From Paludibacter jiangxiensis (GTDB lineage Bacteria; Bacteroidota; Bacteroidia; Bacteroidales; Paludibacteraceae), in contig CAMDGD010000004.1 of NCBI GenBank assembly GCA_945897785.1, positions 1-64,000 on the forward strand: DNA of 64,000 nt, in the 5' to 3' direction. Made by a program: the position numbers and the translations under genes. Below the pieces are notes generated by a model. The model was not told the origin of the DNA and did not search any database. It saw only the letters and a list, made by a program, of their open reading frames with translations. This document shows positions 51,325 to 60,987 of this stretch, in pieces. The stretch's first letter is position 1. Each line of letters opens with the position of its first letter.

Positions 51325-54153
51325 ATGTCGATTAGATTAAGTAAAGTAGTAAAAGATTTAAATGTAGGGCTTTCTACTGCGGTAGAGTACCTGCAAAAAA
51401 AAGGACAAAGTGTTGATGCAAATCCGAATAGTAAAATTTCAGAGGAGCAATACACATTGCTAATTAAGGAATTTAGTACCGACAAAAATCTGCGCATAGA
51501 ATCGGAGAAATTCAGTCAACAACGACAAGAGAAAGAAAAAGCGCCAACCGTTTCTTTAGAAGGATATCAAGATAAAAAACCAGTTGAAGAAGAAAAGGTA
51601 ACCGAAATAATTGAGATAAAAGTGGAAAAAACACAATTTCCTCAAATTAAAACGGTTGGTAAAATTGATTTGGATCAGTTTGCGAAAAAATCGGAGAAAA
51701 AAGAAACAGCACCTGCCATTATTATTGAAAAAGAAGAGGAACCGATTGTTGAAGCTACTGAAGAAGTTAACGTTGAAGCTATTGAACCAATTATTGTAGT
51801 AGAAGAAAAAATAATTGAAACAGCTATAGTTGAAGAGTTGCCCGCTCCAACTGCTCCGGTAGAAGCAGAACTATACACACTAGGGACACCTACACTTAGA
51901 AATACACCTAAGGTAATCGATAAAATTGATTTATCGGCTATAAACGACAAAACCAGACCGGATAAAAAATCGAAAGAAGAAAAGAAAAAAGAACGATTAG
52001 CCCGCGAACGGATTATAATTGACTTAAAAAAACAGCAACTACAAGAAAAAGAAAAGAATAAAGTAAAAACTGATGGGGCAGAAGATACAACCGAAGGTGG
52101 TATTAAGAAAAAACGCATCCGAATAAATCAGGAAAAAGTAGATATAAACAGACCTGCACCAAATTTCCAAGCCATTAAACAGGGACAAAAACCAGCTGGT
52201 ACTGGTAGTAGTCAAAACAACAAACCAAAATTTAAGAAAACAGCCAAAACAGAAGTTGACGAAGAAGCAGTTCAACGGCAAGTAAAAGAAACATTGGCTC
52301 GTCTTACCGAGAAAAAAGTAAAAGGAGGGAAACACCGTCGCGATAAACGGGAGGCAATGTCTCAACGACAATCGCAACAAGCTGAAGCGGAAAGACAAGC
52401 TGAACAAACCATAAAACTTACCGAGTTTGTTACTGCCAGCGAACTAGCCTCAATGATGGATGTAACTGTGAATCAAGTTATTGCAACTTGTATGAACCTA
52501 GGCATTATGGTTTCTATCAACCAACGATTGGATGCAGAAACTATCAATATTGTTGCCGATGAATTTGGTTTTAAAACCGAATATGTTAGTGCCGAAGTGG
52601 TAAGTGCTATTGCTGAAGAAATTGATGCTCCTGAAGATTTGCTCGAGCGCGCACCAATTGTTACCGTAATGGGGCATGTGGATCATGGAAAAACATCACT
52701 CTTAGACCATATCCGCAAAGCCAACGTAATTGCCGGTGAAGCAGGTGGAATAACTCAACACATAGGGGCATATAACGTTAAACTAGACGATGGTCGTCGT
52801 ATTACTTTTCTTGACACTCCAGGACACGAGGCCTTTACTGCTATGCGTGCTCGTGGAGCAAAAGTAACCGATATCGCTATCATCATTATTGCAGCAGATG
52901 ATGATGTTATGCCTCAAACAATCGAAGCTATAAACCATGCTTCTGCTGCAGGCGTACCTATAGTATTTGCAATTAATAAAATTGATAAACCCAACGCCAA
53001 CCCAGAGAAAATTAAAGAAGCCTTGGCCAATATGAATTATTTGGTGGAAGATTGGGGCGGAAAATACCAGTCGCAAGATATATCGTCAAAAGCAGGAATT
53101 AATATTAACGAACTTCTAGAAAAAGTATTACTAGAAGCAGAATTATTGGATCTAAAAGCCAATCCAGACAGAAAAGCGGCCGGTTCTGTAATCGAGTCTT
53201 CTTTGGATAAAGGACGCGGATTTGTTTCTACCATATTGATTCAAAACGGTACGTTACGGATTGGTGATGTGGTGTTGGCCGGACAATATCATGGTAAAGT
53301 AAAAGCCATGTTTAACGAACGAAACCAACGAATTACCGAAGCCGGACCTAGTGCTCCTGCTTTAATTTTAGGATTAAACGGCGCCCCTCAGGCAGGTGAC
53401 AACATCAATGTTATATCGAGCGAACAAGAAGCACGCGATATTGCCAATAAACGGGAACAATTACAACGGGAACAGGGCTTACGGACTTCGCGCCACTTAA
53501 CGCTTGATGAAATTGGACGACGGATAGCGTTAGGCAGTTTCCAAGAATTAAATGTTATTGTTAAGGGCGATGTGGATGGTTCTATCGAAGCGCTATCCGA
53601 TTCCTTAATCAAACTATCTACCGACGAAATACAGGTAAATGTAATTCACAAAGCTGTAGGTGCCATTTCTGAGTCAGATATTATGTTGGCTGCGGCTTCC
53701 AATGCTATTATCGTAGGCTTCCAAGTTAGACCATCTATGGCTGCACGAAAATTAGCCGAAAAAGAAGAAATCGACATCCGCTTGTACTCCATAATCTATG
53801 ATGCCATAGAAGAACTTAAATCGGCCATGGAAGGAATGCTTTCTCCGGATATCAAAGAAGAAATTATTGGTACTGTAGAAATTAGAGAGGTATTCAAAAT
53901 TACCAAAGTAGGTACTGTAGCCGGCTGTATGGTAAAAGAAGGCAAAATAAAAAGAGGCTCAAAGATACGACTAATCAGAGATGGTATTGTGATTTATACT
54001 AGCGAACTTGCTTCCTTAAAACGATTTAAAGAAGATGTGAAAGAAGTAACTCACGGCTATGAGTGCGGACTAAACCTACATAATTATAACGATATTCGCA
54101 TAGGTGATTTAGTTGAAGCATACGAAGAAACAGAAGTTAAAAAAACATTATAA
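51325..54153 (+). CDS. infB: Translation initiation factor IF-2
   Basis: 942 residues. An N-terminal IF2_N module ([21 protein letters not shown]), a long charged, low-complexity linker (about 60-350), a second IF2_N-like module ([21 protein letters not shown]), then the GTPase domain: [14 protein letters not shown] near residue 450, [17 protein letters not shown]. Domains II-IV follow. It places initiator tRNA on the 30S subunit. A terminator lies directly downstream. Confidence 0.96.
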   Translation: MSIRLSKVVKDLNVGLSTAVEYLQKKGQSVDANPNSKISEEQYTLLIKEFSTDKNLRIESEKFSQQRQEKEKAPTVSLEGYQDKKPVEEEKVTEIIEIKVEKTQFPQIKTVGKIDLDQFAKKSEKKETAPAIIIEKEEEPIVEATEEVNVEAIEPIIVVEEKIIETAIVEELPAPTAPVEAELYTLGTPTLRNTPKVIDKIDLSAINDKTRPDKKSKEEKKKERLARERIIIDLKKQQLQEKEKNKVKTDGAEDTTEGGIKKKRIRINQEKVDINRPAPNFQAIKQGQKPAGTGSSQNNKPKFKKTAKTEVDEEAVQRQVKETLARLTEKKVKGGKHRRDKREAMSQRQSQQAEAERQAEQTIKLTEFVTASELASMMDVTVNQVIATCMNLGIMVSINQRLDAETINIVADEFGFKTEYVSAEVVSAIAEEIDAPEDLLERAPIVTVMGHVDHGKTSLLDHIRKANVIAGEAGGITQHIGAYNVKLDDGRRITFLDTPGHEAFTAMRARGAKVTDIAIIIIAADDDVMPQTIEAINHASAAGVPIVFAINKIDKPNANPEKIKEALANMNYLVEDWGGKYQSQDISSKAGININELLEKVLLEAELLDLKANPDRKAAGSVIESSLDKGRGFVSTILIQNGTLRIGDVVLAGQYHGKVKAMFNERNQRITEAGPSAPALILGLNGAPQAGDNINVISSEQEARDIANKREQLQREQGLRTSRHLTLDEIGRRIALGSFQELNVIVKGDVDGSIEALSDSLIKLSTDEIQVNVIHKAVGAISESDIMLAAASNAIIVGFQVRPSMAARKLAEKEEIDIRLYSIIYDAIEELKSAMEGMLSPDIKEEIIGTVEIREVFKITKVGTVAGCMVKEGKIKRGSKIRLIRDGIVIYTSELASLKRFKEDVKEVTHGYECGLNLHNYNDIRIGDLVEAYEETEVKKTL

Positions 54154-54165
54154 CAACCTTATTAT

Positions 54166-54193
54166 AAGTCGGATTTTATATCCGACTTTTTTT
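54166..54193 (+). terminator. Intrinsic terminator of infB
   Basis: A 9-bp stem AAGTCGGAT/ATCCGACTT with loop TTTAT runs into seven T. It ends 8 nt before the cvpA ATG. Confidence 0.85.
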
Positions 54194-54200
54194 ACCAACC

Positions 54201-54695
54201 ATGAATTATATTGATATAATCATTCTTGTTCTGCTAATTTATGCCTTGATAAAAGGAATTCTAAAAGGTTTTGTACTTCAGTTTTTTTCCTTGGTAGGAA
54301 TTTTTATAGGTATTTATATTGCTAAAGTGCATATAAACACAATAGCATTAGTTATAAGTGCATGGACACAATTAGAACTAGCATACGCCAAACCTATAGC
54401 CTATTTAATTATTTTCTTAGTGGTTATAACAATGTCGCATTTTGTGGCTAAGATTATAGATAAATCATTTAATATCAGTTTATTAAAATGGTTAAATAAC
54501 TTACTTGGAGCAAGTTTAGGTCTACTTAAGTATGCATTGATGTTAAGTATATTGCTAAATGTTATGGAGGCAATCGACACAAATAACAAACTAATTAGCA
54601 TGGAATCAAAAAACAAGTCTTCGTTCTATTCACCTATACTACAAGTGGTTCCGAAGATAATGCCTTTTATACAAAAGGACTTTTTGAAAAATTAA
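54201..54695 (+). CDS. cvpA: CvpA-family membrane protein
   Basis: 164 residues with four hydrophobic helices. The start MNYIDIIILVLLIYALIKGILKGFVLQFFSLVGIFIGIYIAK matches the CvpA pattern (D-x4-P/L..GxxxGxxxQ). Family members affect colicin V production and envelope homeostasis; mechanism is unclear. It begins 8 nt after the infB terminator, so it either depends on read-through or has a promoter hidden in the terminator. Confidence 0.85.
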   Translation: MNYIDIIILVLLIYALIKGILKGFVLQFFSLVGIFIGIYIAKVHINTIALVISAWTQLELAYAKPIAYLIIFLVVITMSHFVAKIIDKSFNISLLKWLNNLLGASLGLLKYALMLSILLNVMEAIDTNNKLISMESKNKSSFYSPILQVVPKIMPFIQKDFLKN

Positions 54696-54712
54696 CTAAG
54701 GAATTAAAGTAA

Positions 54713-54756
54713 TTTAGGTATCTAAATACCTAAATAAAATATTTTTTTTATCTTTG
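54713..54756 (+). promoter_or_regulatory. suf operon promoter with perfect inverted repeat
   Basis: A -7 element TATCTTTG is at 54749-54756, 20 nt before the sufB ATG. At 54713-54734 the arms TTTAGGTAT and ATACCTAAA form a perfect 9-bp inverted repeat with a 4-bp spacer, covering the -33 position. It is a likely operator of a dimeric regulator of Fe-S assembly. Confidence 0.65.
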
Positions 54757-54776
54757 TAAATCAAAAGTAAAAAAGC

Positions 54777-56225
54777 ATGGCCGACGAAAAAGATAAAATA
54801 ATAAACGAGGTTACGCAGGGAGAATACAAATATGGTTTTACCAGCGACATACCTACCGATTATATCCCTAAAGGATTAAATGAAGACATCATCCGGCTTA
54901 TTTCTTCGAAAAAAAACGAGCCTGAATGGCTATTGGAAATAAGATTAAAGGCTTTCCGTCATTGGCTTACCTTAGAAATGCCCCACTGGGCACACCTGAA
55001 TATCCCCGAAATTGACTACCAAAGCATATATTACTATGCCTCGCCCACAAAAAAAGAGGGACCGAAGAGCTTAGACGAGGTGGATCCGGAATTAGTAAAA
55101 ACATTCGACAAACTTGGCATCCCTTTGCACGAGCAAAAAATGCTTTCGGGAATGGCTGTTGATGCCGTATTAGATAGTGTCTCTGTAAAAACAACCTTTA
55201 AAGAACAGTTGGCAGAATTGGGCATAATTTTTTGTTCATTTAGCGATGCGGTTAAAGACTATCCGGAACTGGTTCAAAAATATATGGGCTCGGTTGTAAA
55301 CTATACCGACAATTTTTTTGCGGCCTTAAACTCGGCTGTTTTTAGCGACGGTTCCTTTGTATATATACCCAAAGGAGTACGTTGCCCCATGGAGTTATCT
55401 ACCTATTTTCGTATTAATGCGATAAATACAGGACAATTTGAACGAACTCTAATAATTGCGGATGAAGATTCGTATGTTAGCTATCTAGAGGGTTGTACAG
55501 CGCCTATGCGTGATGAAAATCAACTACATGCAGCCATTGTCGAAATTCTTTTACACGAACGTGCAGAAGTGAAATATTCTACCGTGCAAAACTGGTATCC
55601 CGGTAATAAAGAAGGAAAAGGCGGTATTTACAATTTTGTAACCAAAAGAGCCTTGTGTAAAGGCGACTATTCAAAAATTTCCTGGACTCAAGTTGAAACG
55701 GGTTCGGCCATAACTTGGAAATACCCTAGTTGCATTTTGCGAGGCAATAACTCTATTGGCGAGTTTTACTCCGTTGCAGTAACCAATAACTACCAACAAG
55801 CAGATACAGGAACAAAAATGTATCATATAGGAAAAAATACCAGTAGCCACATTGTGTCAAAAGGGATTTCTGCCGGACATAGTCAGAATAGTTACCGCGG
55901 CTTAGTTAAAGTAGTAGGTAAAGCAGAGAATGCACGCAACTTTTCGCAATGCGATAGCTTACTTTTAGGCGACAAATGCGGAGCGCATACTTTTCCTTAC
56001 ATCGATGTACATAACCAAACAGCTATTGTAGAACACGAAGCAACAACCTCAAAAATCAGCGAAGATCAGGTTTTCTATTGCAACCAACGAGGCATTGCTA
56101 CTGAAGATGCCATCGGCCTAATTGTAAATGGCTATGCTAAAGAGGTGCTTAATAAATTGCCAATGGAATTTGCCGTAGAGGCTCAAAAGCTGTTGCAAAT
56201 TACTTTAGAAGGTAGCGTGGGTTAA
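54777..56225 (+). CDS. sufB: Fe-S cluster assembly scaffold SufB
   Basis: 482 residues. Family features are [41 protein letters not shown], the C-terminal [21 protein letters not shown] and conserved cysteines (CTAP and [21 protein letters not shown]). SufB builds clusters in the SufBC2D complex in the cytosol. It is the first gene of sufBCDSE. Confidence 0.96.
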   Translation: MADEKDKIINEVTQGEYKYGFTSDIPTDYIPKGLNEDIIRLISSKKNEPEWLLEIRLKAFRHWLTLEMPHWAHLNIPEIDYQSIYYYASPTKKEGPKSLDEVDPELVKTFDKLGIPLHEQKMLSGMAVDAVLDSVSVKTTFKEQLAELGIIFCSFSDAVKDYPELVQKYMGSVVNYTDNFFAALNSAVFSDGSFVYIPKGVRCPMELSTYFRINAINTGQFERTLIIADEDSYVSYLEGCTAPMRDENQLHAAIVEILLHERAEVKYSTVQNWYPGNKEGKGGIYNFVTKRALCKGDYSKISWTQVETGSAITWKYPSCILRGNNSIGEFYSVAVTNNYQQADTGTKMYHIGKNTSSHIVSKGISAGHSQNSYRGLVKVVGKAENARNFSQCDSLLLGDKCGAHTFPYIDVHNQTAIVEHEATTSKISEDQVFYCNQRGIATEDAIGLIVNGYAKEVLNKLPMEFAVEAQKLLQITLEGSVG

Positions 56226-56297
56226 CACTCATCCTTTTATATAAGTATAAAAAAACGATTTTAGTATCCCTCCCTTATGGGAAAATAGGAAGACAAT

Positions 56298-57050
56298 ATG
56301 TTAGAAATTAAAAACTTACACGCCAATATCAACGGCAAAGAAATTTTAAAAGGAATTAATCTTTTGGTTAAACCCGGAGAAGTTCACGCTATAATGGGAC
56401 CAAATGGTTCGGGTAAAAGTACGCTTGCTTCCGTATTAACCGGAAACCCTGCCTTCGAAGTTACCGAAGGCGAAGTAAGCTTTTACGGTAAAAACCTGCT
56501 GGAACTATTGCCAGAAGAACGGGCTTGCGAAGGTGTCTTTTTAAGTTTCCAATACCCGGTAGAAATTCCCGGTGTTAGTATGGTTAACTTTATGCGTACA
56601 GCTGTAAACCAACAACGAAAATATAGAGGCCTGGAGCCGATGTCAGCTTCTGATTTTTTAAAATTGATGCGCGAAAAAAAGGAATATGTTGAATTAGATA
56701 ACAAACTAGCCAACCGCTCAGTTAACGAAGGATTCTCGGGCGGGGAGAAAAAACGAAACGAAATATTCCAGATGGCTATGCTCGAACCCCGCTTGTCAAT
56801 TTTAGACGAGACTGACTCGGGCTTGGATATTGATGCCTTGCGTATTGTTGCTAATGGCGTGAATGCCTTAAAGTCAGCCGAAAATTCAACCCTTGTTATT
56901 ACTCATTACCAACGATTACTGGATTATATTGTACCCGATTTTGTGCATGTTTTATATAATGGACAAATAGTGAAATCGGCAGGAAAAGAACTGGCTCTAG
57001 AACTGGAAGAAAAAGGATACGACTGGATTAAGAAAGAAGTTGGAGAATAA
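56298..57050 (+). CDS. sufC: Fe-S cluster assembly ATPase SufC
   Basis: 250 residues, an ABC-type ATPase: Walker A GPNGSGKSTLASVLTG, signature GFSGGEKKRNEIFQMAML and Walker B LSILDETDSGLDIDAL, in which the family's D-E-x-D-S-G-L-D is complete. It drives conformational change of SufB/SufD. The gap from sufB is 72 nt, without an evident internal promoter. Confidence 0.96.
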   Translation: MLEIKNLHANINGKEILKGINLLVKPGEVHAIMGPNGSGKSTLASVLTGNPAFEVTEGEVSFYGKNLLELLPEERACEGVFLSFQYPVEIPGVSMVNFMRTAVNQQRKYRGLEPMSASDFLKLMREKKEYVELDNKLANRSVNEGFSGGEKKRNEIFQMAMLEPRLSILDETDSGLDIDALRIVANGVNALKSAENSTLVITHYQRLLDYIVPDFVHVLYNGQIVKSAGKELALELEEKGYDWIKKEVGE

Positions 57051-57099
57051 AACTAGCCTGATAACAATTATTTCTATTCGAAAATTAGCACTAGTATAC

Positions 57100-58443
57100 A
57101 TGAATATCGAACAACCATATATCGATTTATACAATCAGCACAAGAAAGCCATCGAAAAGAACTCTTCCTTAGTGTTCAATGGTGCCCGTGAAAAAGCTTT
57201 TATCCATTTTAAAAAATTAGGATTTCCTACGGATAAAATGGAACCCTACCTTTACACGAACCTACGCAAGGCTTTTGAACCTGATTACGGACTAAATATC
57301 AATGCACTGGAAATACCCATAAATCCTTATGAAGTTTTTCATTGTAGCGTTCCGGGCTTAAGTGCACATTTGTATTTTGTTGTTAATGATCAATTTTACT
57401 CCAACCTCACCCAAAAATCCGACTTGCCCAAAGGGGTTTTAATAGGTAGTTTAAAAGATTATGCTAAAACGCATCCGGAACTGGTAGAAGAATACTACGC
57501 CAAAATTGCACGCACAAACCAAGATGGAACAGTAGCCTTTAACACAGCTTTTGCCGAAGACGGATTCTTTATGTATGTTCCCAAAGGGGTAATTATCGAA
57601 AAACCCATACAATTAATTAATGTTATGCGTGCCGATGTTGATTTATTGGCAAACAGTCGCAATTTAATTATTATAGAAGAGGGTGCACAAGCTAAAGTAC
57701 TTCTTTGCGAACACACGATGGATAAGGTGACTTTTTTATGCAACCGCGTAACCGAAGTATTTGTTGCAAAAAACGCCATATACGAACATTACAAGCTTGA
57801 AAATACACACAACAAAATGACCCATATTGGCTCGTTATTTATTGAACAACAAGCTAACTCTAGCGTTTTGGTAAACGAAATTACCTTACATAACGGTTTA
57901 ACCCGAAACAACACGCACATTGCTCTTAATGGCGAATATGCAGAAACAACCATTTGTGGTATGGCCATAGGCGATAAAACACAGCATATTGATAACTATT
58001 CCCTTATAGAGCATAACAACGCAAACTGCAAAAGCACCGAGCTATTTAAATATGTATTGGATGATACGGCAAGAGGTGTTTTTTCGGGAAAAATATTTGT
58101 AGCTAAAGACGCCCAAAAAACGGAGGCATTTCAGACAAATAAAAATATATGTATGACCAAAGAAGCGCGCATGCACACCAAACCACAACTCGAAATATAT
58201 GCCGACGATGTAAAATGCAGTCATGGAGCTACTGTTGGACAATTAGACGAGAACGCACTTTTTTACCTTCGTTCTCGGGGCATTGCCGAACCGGAAGCAC
58301 GAATGTTACTTATGTTTGCATTTGTTGATGATGTTATAGGTAAAATAACCGTACCGGCTTTGCAAGACAATATTCGTATGTTGGTTGAAAAACGATTCCG
58401 TGGAGAATTATCCAAATGTATTGGATGTATTAACTGTAGTTAA
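57100..58443 (+). CDS. sufD: Fe-S cluster assembly protein SufD
   Basis: 447 residues from the ATG at 57100 (MNIEQPYIDLYNQHKKAIEK); the track start is a TTG overlapping sufC. The SufBD core is seen in MYVPKGVIIEKPIQLINVM, LIIIEEGAQAKVLLCEHTMD and CSHGATVGQLDENALFYLRSRGI. The C-terminus ends RGELSKCIGCINCS, a cysteine-rich tail of the CxxCxxC type that E. coli SufD lacks. It completes the SufBC2D scaffold. Confidence 0.93.
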   Translation: MNIEQPYIDLYNQHKKAIEKNSSLVFNGAREKAFIHFKKLGFPTDKMEPYLYTNLRKAFEPDYGLNINALEIPINPYEVFHCSVPGLSAHLYFVVNDQFYSNLTQKSDLPKGVLIGSLKDYAKTHPELVEEYYAKIARTNQDGTVAFNTAFAEDGFFMYVPKGVIIEKPIQLINVMRADVDLLANSRNLIIIEEGAQAKVLLCEHTMDKVTFLCNRVTEVFVAKNAIYEHYKLENTHNKMTHIGSLFIEQQANSSVLVNEITLHNGLTRNNTHIALNGEYAETTICGMAIGDKTQHIDNYSLIEHNNANCKSTELFKYVLDDTARGVFSGKIFVAKDAQKTEAFQTNKNICMTKEARMHTKPQLEIYADDVKCSHGATVGQLDENALFYLRSRGIAEPEARMLLMFAFVDDVIGKITVPALQDNIRMLVEKRFRGELSKCIGCINCS

Positions 58444-58490
58444 ATAATAAACCAATGGTTGAAAGGTAACTTTATTGGAAAATTAAAAAA

Positions 58491-59708
58491 ATGTTAGACT
58501 TACAAAAAATAAGAGCCGATTTTCCTATACTGTCCGAAACAGTATACGGCAAGCCCTTGGTATATTTTGATAATGCTGCCACCACACAAAAGCCGCGCTG
58601 TGTAGTACAGAAAATGGAAGAAGGCTATTATAAACGAAATGCAAATATCCATCGGGGAGTACATTTTTTAAGTCAGGAAGCCACCGAAGCTCACGAACAA
58701 GCACGCGAAACAATACGTGCATTTATAGGAGCAAAAAGCAGCAACGAAATTGTATTTACACGAGGCACTACCGAAGCCATCAACTTGGTGGCGAGTTCTT
58801 TTGGCGATTTACTACAAGCAGGTGACGAAATACTCCTTACCGCCATGGAGCACCACTCCAACATTGTTCCTTGGCAGTTGCTCCGTACACGAAAAGGCAT
58901 CGAAATAAAAGTTATTCCCTTTACCAACAGAGGAGAATTGCTACTAGACGAATTGGCAAAGAGTATCAATCCAAAAACAAAACTAATTGCCTGCACACAT
59001 ATTTCCAATGCCTTAGGCACTATTAATCCGATAAACGAAATCATCAAAATAGCCCATGCCGCTAATATTCCGGTATTGGTTGATGGGGCACAATCTGTTC
59101 CACACCTCAAAATTGATATGCAAGCCCTAGATGCGGATTTCTTTGTTTTTTCTGCGCATAAAATTTACGGCCCTACAGGAATTGGCGTTTTATACGGCAA
59201 AGAGAAATGGTTAGATAAGATGCCTCCCTACCAAGGTGGAGGCGAAATGATTGCTAAAGTTAGTTTTGAAAACACCACCTTTGCCGCACTCCCTTTTAAA
59301 TTTGAAGCCGGAACACCTGATTTTATAGGCTCTACTGCTTTTGCAGAAGCCTTACGATATATTAGTGCTATTGGCATAGAAAACATTGCAGCACACGAAA
59401 ATAAATTGCTTTTGTATGCGACAGAGAAATTGCGCAAATTAGAAAATATTCGTTTTATTGGCGAAGCAGAACACAAAAGCGGATTAATATCTTTTTTAGT
59501 TGGGAGCATTCACCCCTACGATGTTGGCTCAATACTTGACAAATTAGGTATTGCTGTGCGTACCGGACACCATTGTGCTCAACCCGTAATGGAGGTTTTT
59601 TCTATTGAAGGAACCGTTCGTGCTTCTTTTGGATTATACAATACTACACAAGAAATTGATGTTTTTATTGACGGAGTAGAACGGGTAAAAAAAATGTTTA
59701 AACAGTAA
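58491..59708 (+). CDS. sufS: Cysteine desulfurase SufS
   Basis: 405 residues, group II desulfurase. Phosphate-loop TRGTTEAINLVA, AMEHHSNIVPW, PLP lysine in FSAHKIYGPTGIGVLYG and the active-site cysteine in VRTGHHCAQPVM are intact. It takes sulfur from cysteine and passes it to SufE, encoded 16 nt downstream. Confidence 0.95.
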   Translation: MLDLQKIRADFPILSETVYGKPLVYFDNAATTQKPRCVVQKMEEGYYKRNANIHRGVHFLSQEATEAHEQARETIRAFIGAKSSNEIVFTRGTTEAINLVASSFGDLLQAGDEILLTAMEHHSNIVPWQLLRTRKGIEIKVIPFTNRGELLLDELAKSINPKTKLIACTHISNALGTINPINEIIKIAHAANIPVLVDGAQSVPHLKIDMQALDADFFVFSAHKIYGPTGIGVLYGKEKWLDKMPPYQGGGEMIAKVSFENTTFAALPFKFEAGTPDFIGSTAFAEALRYISAIGIENIAAHENKLLLYATEKLRKLENIRFIGEAEHKSGLISFLVGSIHPYDVGSILDKLGIAVRTGHHCAQPVMEVFSIEGTVRASFGLYNTTQEIDVFIDGVERVKKMFKQ

Positions 59709-59724
59709 AACGGCAACGAAAACT

Positions 59725-60144
59725 ATGACCATAAACGAAAAACAAGACGCAATAATTGCCGAATTTGAATTTTTAGAAGATTGGCTGGATAAATACCAAC
59801 AGATTATTGATAAAGGAATGTCTTCGGCAGGAGTTAGTGCTAAAGAGAAAACACCCCAAAATTTAATTGAAGGATGCCAAAGTAAAGTATGGATAGTTGC
59901 CGAAATGCATGAGGGAAAAGTTGTTTTTCGTGCCGAAAGCAATACCGATATTGCCGGGGGTATTGCTGCAATGCTGGTAGATGTACTTTCGGGTCATACA
60001 CCGGAAGAAATAATACAAACAGAGCTTTACTTTTTAGAAAAAATTGGCCTTAAGGAACATCTCTCTCCTACCCGAGCCAACGGCATGCTTGCCATGATAA
60101 AGCAACTAAAACTTTTTGCCTTAGCCTTTCAGACAAAACAATAA
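59725..60144 (+). CDS. sufE: Sulfur acceptor protein SufE
   Basis: 139 residues. The acceptor cysteine is in LIEGCQSKVWIVAEM, and the rest follows the SufE fold (NTDIAGGIAAMLVDVLSGHTPEEI, SPTRANGMLAMIKQLK). It receives persulfide sulfur from SufS and gives it to SufB. Last gene of the operon, followed by a terminator. Confidence 0.94.
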   Translation: MTINEKQDAIIAEFEFLEDWLDKYQQIIDKGMSSAGVSAKEKTPQNLIEGCQSKVWIVAEMHEGKVVFRAESNTDIAGGIAAMLVDVLSGHTPEEIIQTELYFLEKIGLKEHLSPTRANGMLAMIKQLKLFALAFQTKQ

Positions 60145-60256
60145 CACCTCTATTGCCTGGTTAATGGGCTAAACTAGGTTGTCTTTGCTTTATATAAAAT
60201 AACAAAAATTGCCATTTTTTAAAATATGTCTTCTTTGATAATCGCCCACCCACAAA

Positions 60257-60285
60257 AGGGCGGAACATAAAACCGCCTTATTTTC
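60257..60285 (+). terminator. Terminator of the suf operon
   Basis: A 7-bp stem AGGGCGG/CCGCCTT with a 9-nt loop followed by TTATTTTC, about 110 nt after sufE. Confidence 0.65.
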
Positions 60286-60321
60286 TTAGAGGTAAACAAA
60301 GCAAAACATATCTCCCCCAAA

Positions 60322-60984
60322 TCAAATCTCAATTAAGTTATTCTTTATTCCAAACTTAATCATATCAATGGTAGTTTTTAAATCGAGTCGTTGCATGATG
60401 TGGTTTTTGTGCGACTCAACGGTACGGACACTTATAAAAAGCTTATCGGCAATTTCTTTATTAGAATAATTATTTCCCCACAATTGCAGAATTTCTATCT
60501 GCCTCGCACTTAACCCATGTATTGTTGGCTCATTAAGCTTTTCGCGCGAGCTCATTTTTTTTATGTATTTATTAAGCAACAGATGCGCAATTGACTTACT
60601 GTAGTAATCGTGACCGTTGCGCAGGGTGTAAATGGCCTCAGAGAAATCGGATATATTCGCTTCCTTATCTAAAAAACCTTTGGCTCCAGCCTTAATTGTT
60701 TTCAGAATAATTTCTTCGCTATTCGTATGCGACACCACTAAAATGCGTGCTCTGGGGTAGCTTAAATTTAACTGAGTTATTAAATTTAATATCGCGGTAT
60801 TTAATGTATGAATATTTATAATCAACACATTAATACCTTTGCCTTTAAGCTCTTCGATAAGTTGCAATTTTTCCGATTGCATTATCGGCAAAGCCTCAAA
60901 ATCTTCGTTGCTCGATAAAAAGGCACAAAGGCTTTGTTGAATAATTTTATGATCGTCGTAAATACCAACTGTAATTGTACTCAT
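60322..60984 (-). CDS. LuxR/NarL-type regulator with degenerate receiver
   Basis: 220 residues. A receiver-like domain (1-125) keeps the acidic pair D10-D11, S85 and K107, but the phospho-acceptor position is asparagine N57 (LIINIHTLN where the family has LLDxxMP); the nucleotides read AAT. A LuxR-type HTH follows (GLSARQIEILQLWGNNYSNKEIADKLFISVRTVESHKNHI). So it is probably a DNA-binding regulator that works without Asp phosphorylation. It starts 3 nt after the large REC/ATP-grasp gene and should be cotranscribed with it. Confidence 0.87.
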   Translation of the reverse strand: MSTITVGIYDDHKIIQQSLCAFLSSNEDFEALPIMQSEKLQLIEELKGKGINVLIINIHTLNTAILNLITQLNLSYPRARILVVSHTNSEEIILKTIKAGAKGFLDKEANISDFSEAIYTLRNGHDYYSKSIAHLLLNKYIKKMSSREKLNEPTIHGLSARQIEILQLWGNNYSNKEIADKLFISVRTVESHKNHIMQRLDLKTTIDMIKFGIKNNLIEI

Positions 60985-60987
60985 TTA

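Noticed and set aside
51675-52407. Two long minus-strand ORFs within infB (147 and 122 residues)
   Set aside because: They are serine/phenylalanine-rich mirror images of the lysine/glutamate-rich IF-2 linker, a known composition artefact.
58691-59110. 139-residue minus-strand ORF inside sufS
   Set aside because: Antisense shadow of a conserved coding region, with no promoter or recognisable domain.
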